Positions 16,115-24,580 of a stretch of 40,432 nucleotides of DNA are shown in pieces. Origin of the DNA: Clostridiales bacterium UBA3953. Lineage in GTDB: Bacteria > Bacillota > Clostridia > Oscillospirales > CAG-272. The DNA lies in NCBI GenBank assembly GCA_002385415.1, contig DGDL01000063.1, forward strand, positions 1-40,432, read 5' to 3'. Numbering within the stretch: the first letter of the stretch is position 1; each line of letters opens with the position of its first letter. The notes under the pieces are model-generated. The model was not told the DNA's origin, did not search any database, and worked only from the letters and a program-made list of their open reading frames with translations. A program made the position numbers and the translations under genes.

Positions 16115-16156
16115 CGAAGGCAAATTTTGATTTGCCAAGGCAAAATCTTTTGCCTT
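16115..16156 (-). repeat. Two adjacent perfect hairpins in the ntpI leader
   Basis: GGCAAAT-TTTG-ATTTGCC (16119-16136) and AAGGCAAAA-TC-TTTTGCCTT (16137-16156) abut each other. They share the TTTGCC core, so alternative pairing is possible. They lie just upstream of the ribosome site at about 16108. They could be regulatory mRNA structure or part of a short dispersed repeat. Confidence 0.6.
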
Positions 16157-16674
16157 TATGTTTTCTCGTTTTTTGGAGCCCGCCGAGCGACGGCAAGGCC
16201 GAATAAGCCCTTTATGATATATGCCACATACCCGGTATTTTGTTACAAGATTGCGTCTGCAGCAGTGTCACACCAAGCCTTACTTGCAGAGAGCCGTCAT
16301 ACCGGATCTATTCTTATTCACACCACGTTTTATTTCATCTATAATAGTTACTGGGTCTGTGGCTCAAAATTTTAAAGCAGGTACTTTAAACGACAAGCGC
16401 CGGTGACATTCCTGTAAAATCAACGCATTTGCAAGCCGCAGGCGCAAAATCCGGCATATCTGATGGCGCTTAGCTTGCCATGGAATCGGCGGAAACCGGG
16501 CTTGAAAAATACTGTCCTGCACAACATAAAATGCAGGAATTGGTTGTGCCGGTTAGTTGCTATTATAGTCATACTCACGCTCAACTTATATACAAATAAA
16601 TGGCTGATTTGATACATTTCGTCGCAAAGATTATGAACAAAAAAACTCTGCTGCACAAGATAACATAAAACAAC
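16157..16674. other. Intergenic region between divergent ntpI and the NYN gene
   Basis: About 520 bp without a convincing gene. It should hold the ntpI promoter, but I see no clear -35/-10 pair on the minus strand; TTTTGA-17-TATTAT near 16335-16370 is the best, and weak. A hairpin TCCTGCA...TGCAGGA lies near 16514-16537. Confidence 0.4.
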
Positions 16675-16703
16675 TTGCATTTCACAATACAGCATAGTAT
16701 AAT
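16675..16703 (+). promoter_or_regulatory. sigma-A promoter of the NYN-domain gene
   Basis: TTGCAT (16675-16680), a 17-bp spacer and TATAAT (16698-16703). Confidence 0.75.
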
Positions 16704-16744
16704 ATATTGAAGACTAACACGGAAAGGAGGCGAACAGGAAGGCA

Positions 16745-17536
16745 GTGTTAAGCATTTTTAAACGTAGGCAAAAACAGCAAAAGCCATCAAAGCCGCGCGC
16801 AATCGCATTTGTGGATTACGAGCACTGGTTCATTTCGCTCGACAAGCTCCACCGAATGCGGCCGGATATAAAAGACTGGCGCGACGAGCTTGCTTCGAAA
16901 TACGAGCTTAAAGAGCTAATCTTTTTTGCAGATTTTTCAAATCCGCTTATAAGGCCGGAGCTGGCACGCATACGGGAAGTTTCAAATTATATAATTGAGA
17001 CGCAAAACACCTCGTCGAGCTTCAAGAAAGATTTTACCGATTTTATTATGCTCGACCATATCTACCAAAAAGCGATGACCGCAACCGACGTGGACGTTTT
17101 TATTCTTTTTACCGGTGACGGGCATTTTAATTCTGTAACAAATTTTCTTATTTCACAGATGGGTAAAACGGTCGGTGTGTACGCCGTACGCGACGCTGTG
17201 TCCAGCCAGCTTCGCAACACGGCAAGTTTTACGGTCACTGTCCCGCACGAAGACGACAGCTATCTTGAATATTACCGCATGATTCTTCGCAACATGAAAT
17301 ATCTGCAAAGCAACAGCAGAAAACGTCGCTCGTATCCGAGTTTTTTACCGACTGTGCAAAATGTGGCGCGAATCAACAACGTTCCGCAAAGTGCAATAGC
17401 AGACGCACTGCAAAAGCTTATAGCAAACGGTTATATCAATCAAACTCATGAGCGCCCACACGGTTCATCGCGCAGCATAAAAGTGCTTCATGTCAACTGG
17501 GAAAAATGCCGAGCCGACGGTATTTACACCGATTAA
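16745..17536 (+). CDS. NYN-domain (LabA/DUF88-like) putative ribonuclease
   Basis: In this 263-residue protein, after a Lys/Arg-rich N-terminus, residues 18-170 show the NYN/PIN-like fold: AIAFVDYEHWF (first acidic residue), DFTDFIMLDHIY, and DVFILFTGDGHFNSV with the acidic metal-site motif. A variable tail (about 200-263) resembles a winged helix (PQSAIADALQKLIANGYI), perhaps for nucleic-acid binding. NYN proteins are metal-dependent RNases or RNA-processing factors; the target here is unknown. The GTG start is taken from the open frame. An AGGAGG lies 13 nt upstream and an AGGAAGG only 2 nt away, so the initiation geometry is unusual and the exact start is uncertain. Confidence 0.78.
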   Translation: MLSIFKRRQKQQKPSKPRAIAFVDYEHWFISLDKLHRMRPDIKDWRDELASKYELKELIFFADFSNPLIRPELARIREVSNYIIETQNTSSSFKKDFTDFIMLDHIYQKAMTATDVDVFILFTGDGHFNSVTNFLISQMGKTVGVYAVRDAVSSQLRNTASFTVTVPHEDDSYLEYYRMILRNMKYLQSNSRKRRSYPSFLPTVQNVARINNVPQSAIADALQKLIANGYINQTHERPHGSSRSIKVLHVNWEKCRADGIYTD

Positions 17537-17590
17537 ACTTGATTTTTACCTGGGTAAATAAAGATACATAGCAATTGTCGTTTAAGTCTT

Positions 17591-17596
17591 TATAAT
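17591..17596 (+). promoter_or_regulatory. Candidate -10 box upstream of fhs
   Basis: TATAAT lies 20 nt before the fhs ATG, but no good -35 box lies at 16-18 bp. A start here would leave almost no room for the ribosome site, so this is a weak call. Confidence 0.3.
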
Positions 17597-17615
17597 ATAA
17601 AGGATACTTGAGTAC

Positions 17616-19289
17616 ATGAAATCGGACATTGAAATCGCACGGCAGTCGCGCCTGCTCCCGATAACCGAGGTAGCAGGCAAACTTGGCGTATCGCCCGATG
17701 ATTTGGAACTGTACGGCCCATATAAAGCAAAATTTACAGAATCTTTTTTAAAGCGAATTGAAACACTCCCCGACGGGAAACTAATACTTGTCACAGCTAT
17801 CAGCCCAACGCCGGCCGGCGAAGGCAAGACAACGACCACGGTCGGTCTCGGTCAGGCGCTGTGGAAACTGGGCAAACGCTCTATAATCGCTCTGCGCGAG
17901 CCTTCGCTCGGCCCGGTGTTCGGCATTAAAGGCGGAGCCGCCGGCGGCGGCTACTCGCAGGTGCTTCCAATGGAGGACATAAACCTGCATTTCACCGGCG
18001 ATTTTCATGCTGTGACCGCGGCAAACAACCTGCTTTGTGCCATTATCGACAACCACATCCACCAGGGGAACGAGCTGGGCATCGACCCGCGCCGCATTCT
18101 TTTCCAGCGTGTTACCGACACAAACGACCGCGCGCTGCGCAATATTATAATCGGGCTCGGCGGCAAAACCAACGGTGTGCCACGCGAGGATCACTTTTCG
18201 ATAACGGTCGCAAGCGAAATAATGGCTATCCTCTGTCTTGCGACCTCGATGTCAGACCTGAAGCGCAGGCTCGGCGAAATACTTGTTGCTTATAATAAAG
18301 ACGGGGAGCCTGTGTTCGCGCGTCAGCTCAACGCCGTCGGAGCTATGGCGGCGCTGCTGCGGGATGCGCTCAAGCCCAATCTTGTTCAAACAACCGAAAA
18401 CACACCCGCGCTCATACACGGCGGCCCGTTTGCCAATATCGCGCACGGCTGCAACTCGGTGCGCGCCACACGCACCGCGCTTAAGCTGGGCGAGTATGTC
18501 GTCACCGAGGCCGGATTCGGCGCAGACCTGGGCGCAGAGAAGTTCCTCGACATAAAATGCCGCGTCGCCGGGCTAAAGCCATCCGCGGCTGTGCTTGTCG
18601 CAACCGTTCGAGCGCTTAAATATAACGGTGGACAGCCGAAGGACGAGCTTGTATCCGAAAACCTCGATGCGCTCGCCCGCGGCATCTCCAATCTCGAGGC
18701 GCACATCGACAATCTTGCAAAGTTCGGGCTGCCGGTGGTAGTCGCTATAAACCGATTCGGAAGCGATACAGACGCCGAGCTTGACTTTGTAATGCGTGCC
18801 TGTGCGGCGCGCGGAGCCGAGGCCGCGCTTTCGGATGTTTACATGCGCGGCGGCGATGGCGGGCTTGAGCTTGCCCAGGCTGTTATACGTGCCTGTGAAA
18901 AACCGACGAATTACAAGCCATTATATGATTTGGAGCTGCCGCTCACCGAAAAGATAAAGAAACTTGCCACCGAAATCTACGGCGCCGACGGCGTCGAATT
19001 CGAGCCGGCCGCAGCTTCTGCTATAAAGGCGATTGAGGCTCTCGGCGATAAATACGCAAAACTTCCCGTATGCATGGCAAAAACACAGTACTCGCTTTCC
19101 GACGACTCGTCGCTGCTCGGCCGCCCGAAAGGGTTTAGGCTGCATGTCCGCGAAGTGAAACTATCTGCCGGCGCGGGATTTGTCGTGGTTTTGACCGGCT
19201 CGATTCTCACGATGCCCGGACTGCCGAAAGTCCCGTCGGCAAATTATATAGATGTAGATGATGACGGCAATATTGTCGGACTTTTCTGA
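17616..19289 (+). CDS. fhs: Formate-tetrahydrofolate ligase
   Basis: The enzyme makes 10-formyltetrahydrofolate from formate, tetrahydrofolate and ATP. It feeds purine and formyl-Met-tRNA synthesis and, in acetogens, the methyl branch of the Wood-Ljungdahl pathway. The 557-residue length is normal. Visible marks are the P-loop-like ISPTPAGEGKTTTTVGLGQA (about 62-81), REPSLGPVFGIKGGAAGGGY, and a conserved C-terminus (LTGSILTMPGLPK). AAAGGA lies about 11 nt upstream of the ATG. No other Wood-Ljungdahl genes are in the window, so an acetogenic role is not implied. tsaE follows with a 3-nt gap. Confidence 0.97.
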   Translation: MKSDIEIARQSRLLPITEVAGKLGVSPDDLELYGPYKAKFTESFLKRIETLPDGKLILVTAISPTPAGEGKTTTTVGLGQALWKLGKRSIIALREPSLGPVFGIKGGAAGGGYSQVLPMEDINLHFTGDFHAVTAANNLLCAIIDNHIHQGNELGIDPRRILFQRVTDTNDRALRNIIIGLGGKTNGVPREDHFSITVASEIMAILCLATSMSDLKRRLGEILVAYNKDGEPVFARQLNAVGAMAALLRDALKPNLVQTTENTPALIHGGPFANIAHGCNSVRATRTALKLGEYVVTEAGFGADLGAEKFLDIKCRVAGLKPSAAVLVATVRALKYNGGQPKDELVSENLDALARGISNLEAHIDNLAKFGLPVVVAINRFGSDTDAELDFVMRACAARGAEAALSDVYMRGGDGGLELAQAVIRACEKPTNYKPLYDLELPLTEKIKKLATEIYGADGVEFEPAAASAIKAIEALGDKYAKLPVCMAKTQYSLSDDSSLLGRPKGFRLHVREVKLSAGAGFVVVLTGSILTMPGLPKVPSANYIDVDDDGNIVGLF

Positions 19290-19292
19290 AAG

Positions 19293-19763
19293 ATGGACAA
19301 TGTCATTTTTCGCGCCGTAACGCGAAGCTCGGACGAAACCGAGGCTGTGGGGCAAAGTCTTGCTGAAATTATAGCGTCCTCACCCGAATATGAGAGCGAC
19401 TGGATATTTGTCGCGCTTTACGGCGGGCTTGGCGCCGGTAAAACCGCGTTTGTGCGCGGACTTGCGTCGGTCATCGCGCCCGGCACCTCTGTAACCAGCC
19501 CGACCTACGCGATTGTAAACGAATACGGCGGCCCGAAAGTCACTTTGGTACATTTCGATTTCTACAGGATCGAGAGCGAGGACGACCTTTACTCCTGCGG
19601 CTACGACGATTACTTCAGACCGGGCATTGTCATCGCCGCAGAGTGGTGCGAGCGTATCCCCTATGCGCTGCCGAGCCGCCGATTTGAAGTTAAAATAACC
19701 GGGATGGGCGACTCTCAGAGAGAAATTATAGTCACGGCACCCGCCGCCCGCCGCCCGTCCTAA
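19293..19763 (+). CDS. tsaE: tRNA t6A biosynthesis ATPase TsaE
   Basis: TsaE is the small P-loop ATPase that works with TsaB and TsaD in making N6-threonylcarbamoyladenosine at position 37 of ANN-decoding tRNAs. Visible in the 156-residue protein are Walker A GGLGAGKTAF, the switch region VTSPTYAIVNEY, HFDFYRIES and AAEWCERI. It begins 3 nt after the fhs stop without a strong ribosome site, suggesting coupling to fhs translation. tsaB follows 14 nt later. tsaD is not in the window. Confidence 0.94.
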   Translation: MDNVIFRAVTRSSDETEAVGQSLAEIIASSPEYESDWIFVALYGGLGAGKTAFVRGLASVIAPGTSVTSPTYAIVNEYGGPKVTLVHFDFYRIESEDDLYSCGYDDYFRPGIVIAAEWCERIPYALPSRRFEVKITGMGDSQREIIVTAPAARRPS

Positions 19764-19777
19764 ACATTCATCGATAT

Positions 19778-20506
19778 ATGGTAATTTTAGCGATTGATAC
19801 AACCGAACTTACGGCAGCCGCCGCTATTACGCGTGGCGAGCTGCCTCTTGCGCGGCGCCGGCTGACCGGCACGCGCACACACAGCGAAACCATGCTTCCG
19901 CTCATTCTCGAGCTATTCGAGGAGACGGGACTTACGCCGGACGATATTGAGCTTTTCGCCTGCTCTGCGGGACCGGGCTCGTTTACCGGCGTGCGCATCG
20001 GCGTCTCGCTCATAAAAGGGCTGGCGTTCGGTCGCACCGACAACAGCGGCGCACCCATACCCTGCTCGGGAGTATCCGCCCTGCATGCGCTCGCCCTCAA
20101 TCTGCGCGAGCTTACGGCCGACACTTCAGACTCGATTGTCGCATGCCCCGTTATGGACGCGCGGCGCAAGCGGTTTTACAATGCAATTTTCGAGGTGTCG
20201 GGGGGCGGCGTAACCCGTCTCTCTCCCGACCGCGCGATATCCGCAAATCAACTCGAAGCCGAGCTTGCGCAGCGCTACTCGGACCGCCGGGTACTGCTCT
20301 GCGGTGGGGGGACCGCACTCGCCGCCGAGGCGTTTGCGCACCTTTCAAACGTTTCGCCCGCTCCCGATGAGCTGCTGCTTGAGTGCGGCGTATCGGTTGC
20401 CGTTTGCGCCTACCGCGACTTTTTAGGCGCACGCGAGTATGTGTGCGATGTGGCGACGCTCGCACCCGTATATTTGCGTCCGCCACAGGCCGAGCGCGGC
20501 GACTGA
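19778..20506 (+). CDS. tsaB: tRNA t6A biosynthesis protein TsaB
   Basis: TsaB is an ASKHA-fold paralogue of TsaD that scaffolds the t6A complex. In the 242-residue protein the N-terminus VILAIDTTELTAAAA and the hallmark SAGPGSFTGVRIGVSLIKGLA are clear. The C-terminal half is more variable, as usual. There is no recognisable Shine-Dalgarno sequence before the ATG (19763-19777 is ATTCATCGATAT-like), so it probably depends on re-initiation after tsaE. The usual rimI/tsaD neighbours are missing; hemW follows after 66 nt. Confidence 0.92.
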   Translation: MVILAIDTTELTAAAAITRGELPLARRRLTGTRTHSETMLPLILELFEETGLTPDDIELFACSAGPGSFTGVRIGVSLIKGLAFGRTDNSGAPIPCSGVSALHALALNLRELTADTSDSIVACPVMDARRKRFYNAIFEVSGGGVTRLSPDRAISANQLEAELAQRYSDRRVLLCGGGTALAAEAFAHLSNVSPAPDELLLECGVSVAVCAYRDFLGAREYVCDVATLAPVYLRPPQAERGD

Positions 20507-20572
20507 CCGCACGGACAGGCCCTCATCACATGCTGTAAAGCGACACGCACAACATAAAAAGGATCCACTGTT

Positions 20573-21757
20573 ATGAACAAAACACTCGGACTGTACCTGC
20601 ACATTCCTTTCTGCCGCAGTAAATGCGCGTATTGCGATTTTTATTCTGTCATCGACGACAGCCTTTCAGAAAGATATGCCGACGCGCTTATTCTGCACAT
20701 GGAGGACTACTCAAACGCCGTAAAAAACCACTATTTCGACACCCTTTACATGGGCGGGGGAACACCCACCTCGCTGAAAAAGAAAACCCTGCTCGACATT
20801 ATCGACGGCATTTACAGCAATTTCAACGTACTGCAGACCGCCGAGTTCACTGTGGAGTGCAATCCAGCAACAGCCGACCGCGCGCTGCTTTCCGCTCTAT
20901 ATAAAGCAGGCGTAAACAGGCTTTCTATAGGCGTCCAAAGCGCGTGCGACAACGAGCTGCGCAATTTGACACGCATACACACTTTCGACGAAGCTGTCGA
21001 AACATACCAGGCCGCGCGCAAGGCAAAATTCGACAATATCAGCATCGACCTCATGTACGGCATCCCCGAGCAGACCGAGCGCAGCCTTGCCCTGTCGCTG
21101 CAGAGCATTGTCGAGCTTGACCCCGAACATATCTCGCTTTACGGGTTGAAAATCGAGCCCAATACACCTTTTGCCGATAATGCCGACCGGCTCCTGCTGC
21201 CCGACGAAGATACGGAGTATCGCATGTACGAAACTGCTGTGCAATACCTCGAACTCCACGGATACAGGCATTACGAAATCTCCAACTTCGCCAAACCCGG
21301 CAGGGAATGCGCCCATAATCTGCGCTACTGGATGTGCGAGGAATATCTCGGACTGGGCGCGAGCGCACATTCTTATTCAGGCGGGCGCAGATTTTCTTTT
21401 AAACGCGACATCGCAAGCTATATAGACGCACTCGAAAACGTCGGCAGCGAAACCGAGATTATCGACGAAGACTATGATGTTTTGCCGTCTGAAAGGCTGG
21501 GCGAATATGTAATGCTGCGCCTGCGGCTTGCGGAGGGCATCGACACCGTAGAATTTGAACGCAGATTCGGCATCCAGTTTGAGCGGCTTTTCGGCAAATA
21601 CCTTGACGTTTACACCGAAAACGGATTTATGCAAAAGCGTGGCAACTCGTACAGCCTGACGCTCAAGGGCATGTATGTCAGCAACTACATCCTATCCACA
21701 ATGCTTGATTTCGACGAAAAGGCATACGGCGCCATCGCCACCGGACTTGATAAATAA
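20573..21757 (+). CDS. hemW: Radical SAM heme chaperone HemW
   Basis: The 394-residue protein belongs to the HemN-like radical SAM family. The 4Fe-4S motif is CRSKCAYC (Cys14, 18, 21), followed by the SAM-binding GGGTPTSL, LSIGVQS and a HemN C-terminal domain (YEISNFAKPGRECAHNLRYW). Its short N-terminus and CxxxCxxC without the extra HemN Cys and Arg features fit HemW, a heme-binding insertion factor, rather than the oxygen-independent coproporphyrinogen oxidase itself. AAAAAGGA precedes the ATG. Confidence 0.9.
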   Translation: MNKTLGLYLHIPFCRSKCAYCDFYSVIDDSLSERYADALILHMEDYSNAVKNHYFDTLYMGGGTPTSLKKKTLLDIIDGIYSNFNVLQTAEFTVECNPATADRALLSALYKAGVNRLSIGVQSACDNELRNLTRIHTFDEAVETYQAARKAKFDNISIDLMYGIPEQTERSLALSLQSIVELDPEHISLYGLKIEPNTPFADNADRLLLPDEDTEYRMYETAVQYLELHGYRHYEISNFAKPGRECAHNLRYWMCEEYLGLGASAHSYSGGRRFSFKRDIASYIDALENVGSETEIIDEDYDVLPSERLGEYVMLRLRLAEGIDTVEFERRFGIQFERLFGKYLDVYTENGFMQKRGNSYSLTLKGMYVSNYILSTMLDFDEKAYGAIATGLDK

Positions 21758-21761
21758 AAGA

Positions 21762-21779
21762 CCGGTGCATGTGCACCGG
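21762..21779. repeat. Perfect 8-bp hairpin after hemW
   Basis: CCGGTGCA-TG-TGCACCGG directly follows the hemW stop. No T-run follows, so it is unlikely to be a full terminator; it may protect the hemW mRNA end or weakly attenuate the next genes. Confidence 0.55.
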
Positions 21780-21810
21780 CTGCAGAATAACGTTCCGGGA
21801 CGGGAAAAGC

Positions 21811-22062
21811 ATGAAACAAACGCTTTGGATTGTATTTCTCATTTGTGCCGGCATAGTCGCCGGCTCGCTCGTTGCCGAGCTTACCGCGGACATCGGCTGG
21901 CTTTCGTGGCTTTCCTATGCGCTGACGTTCGGGTTAAACCCTCCTTTCACACTCGATATGGGCGTCATATCGCTTTCGCTCGGGCTGTGGATTAACCTTT
22001 CAGTAGGTGTTATCATTTTTGTCGCATTGGCGATTTTCATAGGAGTGAAATTACGCTTTTGA
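21811..22062 (+). CDS. DUF4321 small membrane protein
   Basis: The 83-residue protein has two hydrophobic helices (about 4-24 and 50-80) around a conserved FGLNPPFTLDMGVISLSLG core, the pattern of DUF4321. That family is common in Clostridia next to maf and cell-shape genes, with no known function. The ATG at 21811 is used because the longer frame would start inside the hairpin; the ribosome site (GGGA) is weak. Its stop overlaps the maf start (TTGA). Confidence 0.8.
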   Translation: MKQTLWIVFLICAGIVAGSLVAELTADIGWLSWLSYALTFGLNPPFTLDMGVISLSLGLWINLSVGVIIFVALAIFIGVKLRF

Positions 22063-22646
22063 AAGAGATGGTTTTGGCATCAAAATCGCCCCGGCGGGCG
22101 GAGCTGCTTGCGCAGATGGGCTATGACTTCGACACTGTCGACTCTCATATAGACGAGGACATGATAACCGCGTCCTCTCCGTGCGAGTTTGTAAGAAAAG
22201 CCGCAGAGGCAAAAGCTTCGGGCGCGCTTGCGCTTTGTGGCGACGGACATATTATCATCGCAGCCGACACCGTTGTCGAGCTTGCCGGCTGTGTGCTCGG
22301 CAAACCCAAAGATGAGCAGGACGCTCGGCGAATGCTCTCGGAGCTTTCCGGCTCGCAGCACACCGTCCACACCGGGCTTTGTGTGCTGAGCGGCAACGAG
22401 CGCGTTTACTCGGGGACAAGCTCGACGCGCGTGACGTTCAGGAAAATCGGCAATAAAGAGCTTGACCTTTATATCGCATCCGGCGAACCGCTCGACAAGG
22501 CCGGCGCCGTCGGGGTACAGGAACGCGGCGCGATTTTTGTCGAGCGCGTGGAAGGCGACTTCTACGCCGTTGTGGGGCTTCCGGTCTGCACGCTGTCTGT
22601 GGTTTTGACCGGGCTCGGCAAGTACCCAAACTACGGCAGCTCTTAA
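22059..22646 (+). CDS. maf: Maf family nucleoside triphosphate pyrophosphatase
   Basis: Maf proteins hydrolyse non-canonical or excess nucleoside triphosphates to monophosphate plus pyrophosphate and are linked to septum control. In the 195-residue protein the substrate loop VLASKSPRRAELLAQMG and the catalytic AADTVVELAGCVLGKPKD are both intact, with QERGAIFVERVEGDFYAVVG near the end. TTG at 22059 is preferred, with GGAG 13 nt upstream and a 4-nt overlap with DUF4321. The ATG at 22068 is an alternative that would remove three residues. Confidence 0.93.
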   Translation: MKEMVLASKSPRRAELLAQMGYDFDTVDSHIDEDMITASSPCEFVRKAAEAKASGALALCGDGHIIIAADTVVELAGCVLGKPKDEQDARRMLSELSGSQHTVHTGLCVLSGNERVYSGTSSTRVTFRKIGNKELDLYIASGEPLDKAGAVGVQERGAIFVERVEGDFYAVVGLPVCTLSVVLTGLGKYPNYGSS

Positions 22647-22671
22647 TATTACCCCGTGCAACTTGTCCACT

Positions 22672-22694
22672 CGCCGCTATGTGCGGCGTTTTTT
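22672..22694 (+). terminator. Intrinsic terminator after maf
   Basis: CGCCGC-TATGT-GCGGCG followed by TTTTTT, 26 nt after the maf stop. Confidence 0.9.
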
Positions 22695-22892
22695 GGCGCC
22701 TGCCGGCAATCACTCTCGTATCCAGCCGATGTAATGGAACTCTTTTGCTTGCATTTTTCCCCCGTTTTACAGCCGGCGGGCATCCGGTCCACGCAAGCAG
22801 GCAGGAACATTTTCCGCAATCCGGCGTCTGCTATCAATGTCGCACATATCATTTTGGGCAGCGCCGCATGATAATTGATGAGGTGCATCCGA

Positions 22893-23594
22893 TTGGAGTT
22901 TGAGCATAATTTAACCCGGCGGCTTGTCGAGCTTGGCGAGCCATCTTACGCCGACTTTGTGGCAAAACTGCTGCCCGGGTACAGCCGCGAGCTTATAATC
23001 GGCGTGCGGCTTCCAAAGCTCCGCGCGCTCGCAAAAAATGCCTTTGGCACGCTCGAAGCCGGGGAGTTTTTGGACTTGCTCCCCCACCGCTATTTTGACG
23101 AAAACAATCTCCACGCCGCGCTACTCATGCTTGAGACGCGCGATATAGAAAAACTGCTTGTGCAAGTGGAGGAGTTTCTGCCTTACATTGACAACTGGGC
23201 GACCTGCGATATGCTGCGCCCGGCTCTGTTTGCATTGCATCCCAAGCTTGTGTACTCCCATGTGAAAAAGTGGCTCGCCGGCTCTCATGCCTTCACGGTG
23301 CGGTTTGCGATAACAACGCTTATAAACTTTTATCTCGGCGAAAATTATCTGCGCGAGCAAAGCGACCTGTGCGCCGGGCTGCAAAGCTCCGAATATTATG
23401 TAAACATGGCGCTTGCATGGTATTTTGCAGAGGGGCTTGTGCGGCGTCCGGATGACTTTATCCCCTATTTCGAGCGCAGGCAAATCGCAAACCCATGGGT
23501 TTTGGCAAAAGCCGTTCAAAAAGCGCGCGAAAGCCGGCGCGTGCCGCGCGAGCTGGCAGAAAGCCTTGCCAAAATGACGCAAAACAGATTATAA
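22893..23594 (+). CDS. DNA alkylation repair protein (AlkD-like HEAT-repeat)
   Basis: The 233-residue all-helical protein matches the AlkC/AlkD superfamily, HEAT-like repeats that cradle DNA and excise N3/N7-alkylated bases. Visible repeats include LIIGVRLPKLRALAKNA, HRYFDENNLHAALLML, IDNWATCDMLRP, KKWLAGSHAFTVRFAITTL and NPWVLAKAVQKARESRRV. The WATCDM segment corresponds to the region holding the catalytic Asp/Trp in AlkD. The TTG at 22893 is chosen because GATGAGGTG lies 9 nt before it; an in-frame ATG at 22878 has no ribosome site. It stands alone after the maf terminator. Confidence 0.83.
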   Translation: MEFEHNLTRRLVELGEPSYADFVAKLLPGYSRELIIGVRLPKLRALAKNAFGTLEAGEFLDLLPHRYFDENNLHAALLMLETRDIEKLLVQVEEFLPYIDNWATCDMLRPALFALHPKLVYSHVKKWLAGSHAFTVRFAITTLINFYLGENYLREQSDLCAGLQSSEYYVNMALAWYFAEGLVRRPDDFIPYFERRQIANPWVLAKAVQKARESRRVPRELAESLAKMTQNRL

Positions 23595-23607
23595 AATCTC
23601 ACAGCAC

Positions 23608-23636
23608 GCCTGCCGGGCGCACCGCGCCGCGCAGGC
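23608..23636. repeat. GC-rich hairpin between convergent genes
   Basis: GCCTGC pairs with GCAGGC, with an inner GGCGC/GCGCC extension. No T-run on either side, so termination is uncertain. Confidence 0.45.
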
Positions 23637-23673
23637 AATAAAAATGTCATGCGCATACCGTAAAGCCGAAACG

Positions 23674-24408
23674 TCATAATATCTCGCGCAGCATTGCCTC
23701 GGGGTCAGAAATAAATCTGCGCATTATAATGTAGCTCAGCGTCTGCCTATACGATGTAACCCGCGCGCCGGACTCGTCAAACTCGTAAATCAGCGCGCCC
23801 GGATAGGCAAGCAGTATAGGCGAATGGGTCGCAATTATAAACTGCGATTGCTTGTTGCACAGCATTTTCATTCGCGCAAGCAGCGCAAGCTGACGTGTCG
23901 GCGAAAGCGCCGACTCCGGCTCGTCGAGGATATAAAGCCCCCGGCCGCTGAAACGCTCGAGCACCAGCGTCATAAAACTTTCACCGTGCGACATCTCGTG
24001 CATCGACCGCCCTCCATAACTTTCGATTATTTCGGGGGATGCGGCAGGAATTTCGTCCAGCGCCTCAATCTCCGACGCCACATTATAGAAGCTTTCGGCA
24101 CGCAAAAACCAGCCGTCACGCGGACGCGCCGTCGCGCGCGAAAGGGTTATATATTTATAAAGCTCCGAATGAGTGTCCTTTGTCGAAAAAATAAAGTTAC
24201 GGCTGCCGCCCTCGGCGTTAAAACCCAAAGCCACTGCTATCGCTTCGATAAGCGTCGATTTGCCGGTGCCGTTGTCGCCGGTGAAAAATGTCACCTCCGA
24301 GCTGAACTCAAGACCGCTGCCCTCAAGGCTGCGCACAGCCGGCAGCGACGAAAAATAATGGCTCGGGTCGGGTAAATTGTCCAGCCTGACGGATTTCAGA
24401 TAAATCAT
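23674..24408 (-). CDS. AAA/ABC-type ATPase of the OLD/SMC-like group
   Basis: The 244-residue product is a compact ABC-fold ATPase without membrane helices. It has Walker A TGDNGTGKST (about residue 45), a signature-like MSHGESFM, Walker B GLYILDEPESALSP, and the switch His in IIATHSPILLA. Such predicted ATPases are common in Clostridia as single genes; some relatives are defence- or repair-linked, but no nuclease or partner adjoins it here. The ATG at 24408 is chosen because GGGGTG lies about 6 nt upstream; a longer frame adds nine unsupported residues. Confidence 0.83.
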   Translation of the reverse strand: MIYLKSVRLDNLPDPSHYFSSLPAVRSLEGSGLEFSSEVTFFTGDNGTGKSTLIEAIAVALGFNAEGGSRNFIFSTKDTHSELYKYITLSRATARPRDGWFLRAESFYNVASEIEALDEIPAASPEIIESYGGRSMHEMSHGESFMTLVLERFSGRGLYILDEPESALSPTRQLALLARMKMLCNKQSQFIIATHSPILLAYPGALIYEFDESGARVTSYRQTLSYIIMRRFISDPEAMLREIL

Positions 24409-24443
24409 GCATGCACCCCGCTGCATATTGCACATTTTTCGCC

Positions 24444-24472
24444 ATTATATCACGAACAAACCGGCTATTCAA
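24444..24472 (-). promoter_or_regulatory. sigma-A promoter of the AAA ATPase gene
   Basis: On the minus strand, TTGAAT (24472-24467), a 17-bp spacer and TATAAT (24449-24444). Confidence 0.7.
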
Positions 24473-24580
24473 ATCAATATTTGATAAATCGCCAATATCT
24501 ATTTGGCTGCAACGTCAAAGTGCACAAGATAGTTTGAAATTTTTCTATTGCCTCTCTGTACGCATAGACATAAGTTGTGA

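Noticed and set aside
16103..16138. N-terminal extension of V-ATPase subunit I from a TTG
   Set aside because: It is encoded by the hairpin region, not family-like, and the ATG at 16102 has a ribosome site.
16420..16695. Minus-strand 91-codon open frame upstream of the NYN gene
   Set aside because: Cys/Phe/His-rich, no ribosome site, overlaps the NYN promoter, no family resemblance.
16745..17536. NYN protein as a toxin of a toxin-antitoxin pair
   Set aside because: No small partner gene precedes or follows it, and it has its own promoter next to housekeeping genes.
17537..17615. Folate (THF) riboswitch upstream of fhs
   Set aside because: The gap is only 79 nt and shows no conserved riboswitch core or terminator/anti-terminator pair.
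23674..24408. AAA ATPase as part of a defence system (OLD/Gabija/retron type)
   Set aside because: No TOPRIM domain, nuclease, helicase or reverse transcriptase is fused or adjacent; neighbours are a DNA repair gene and envelope genes.
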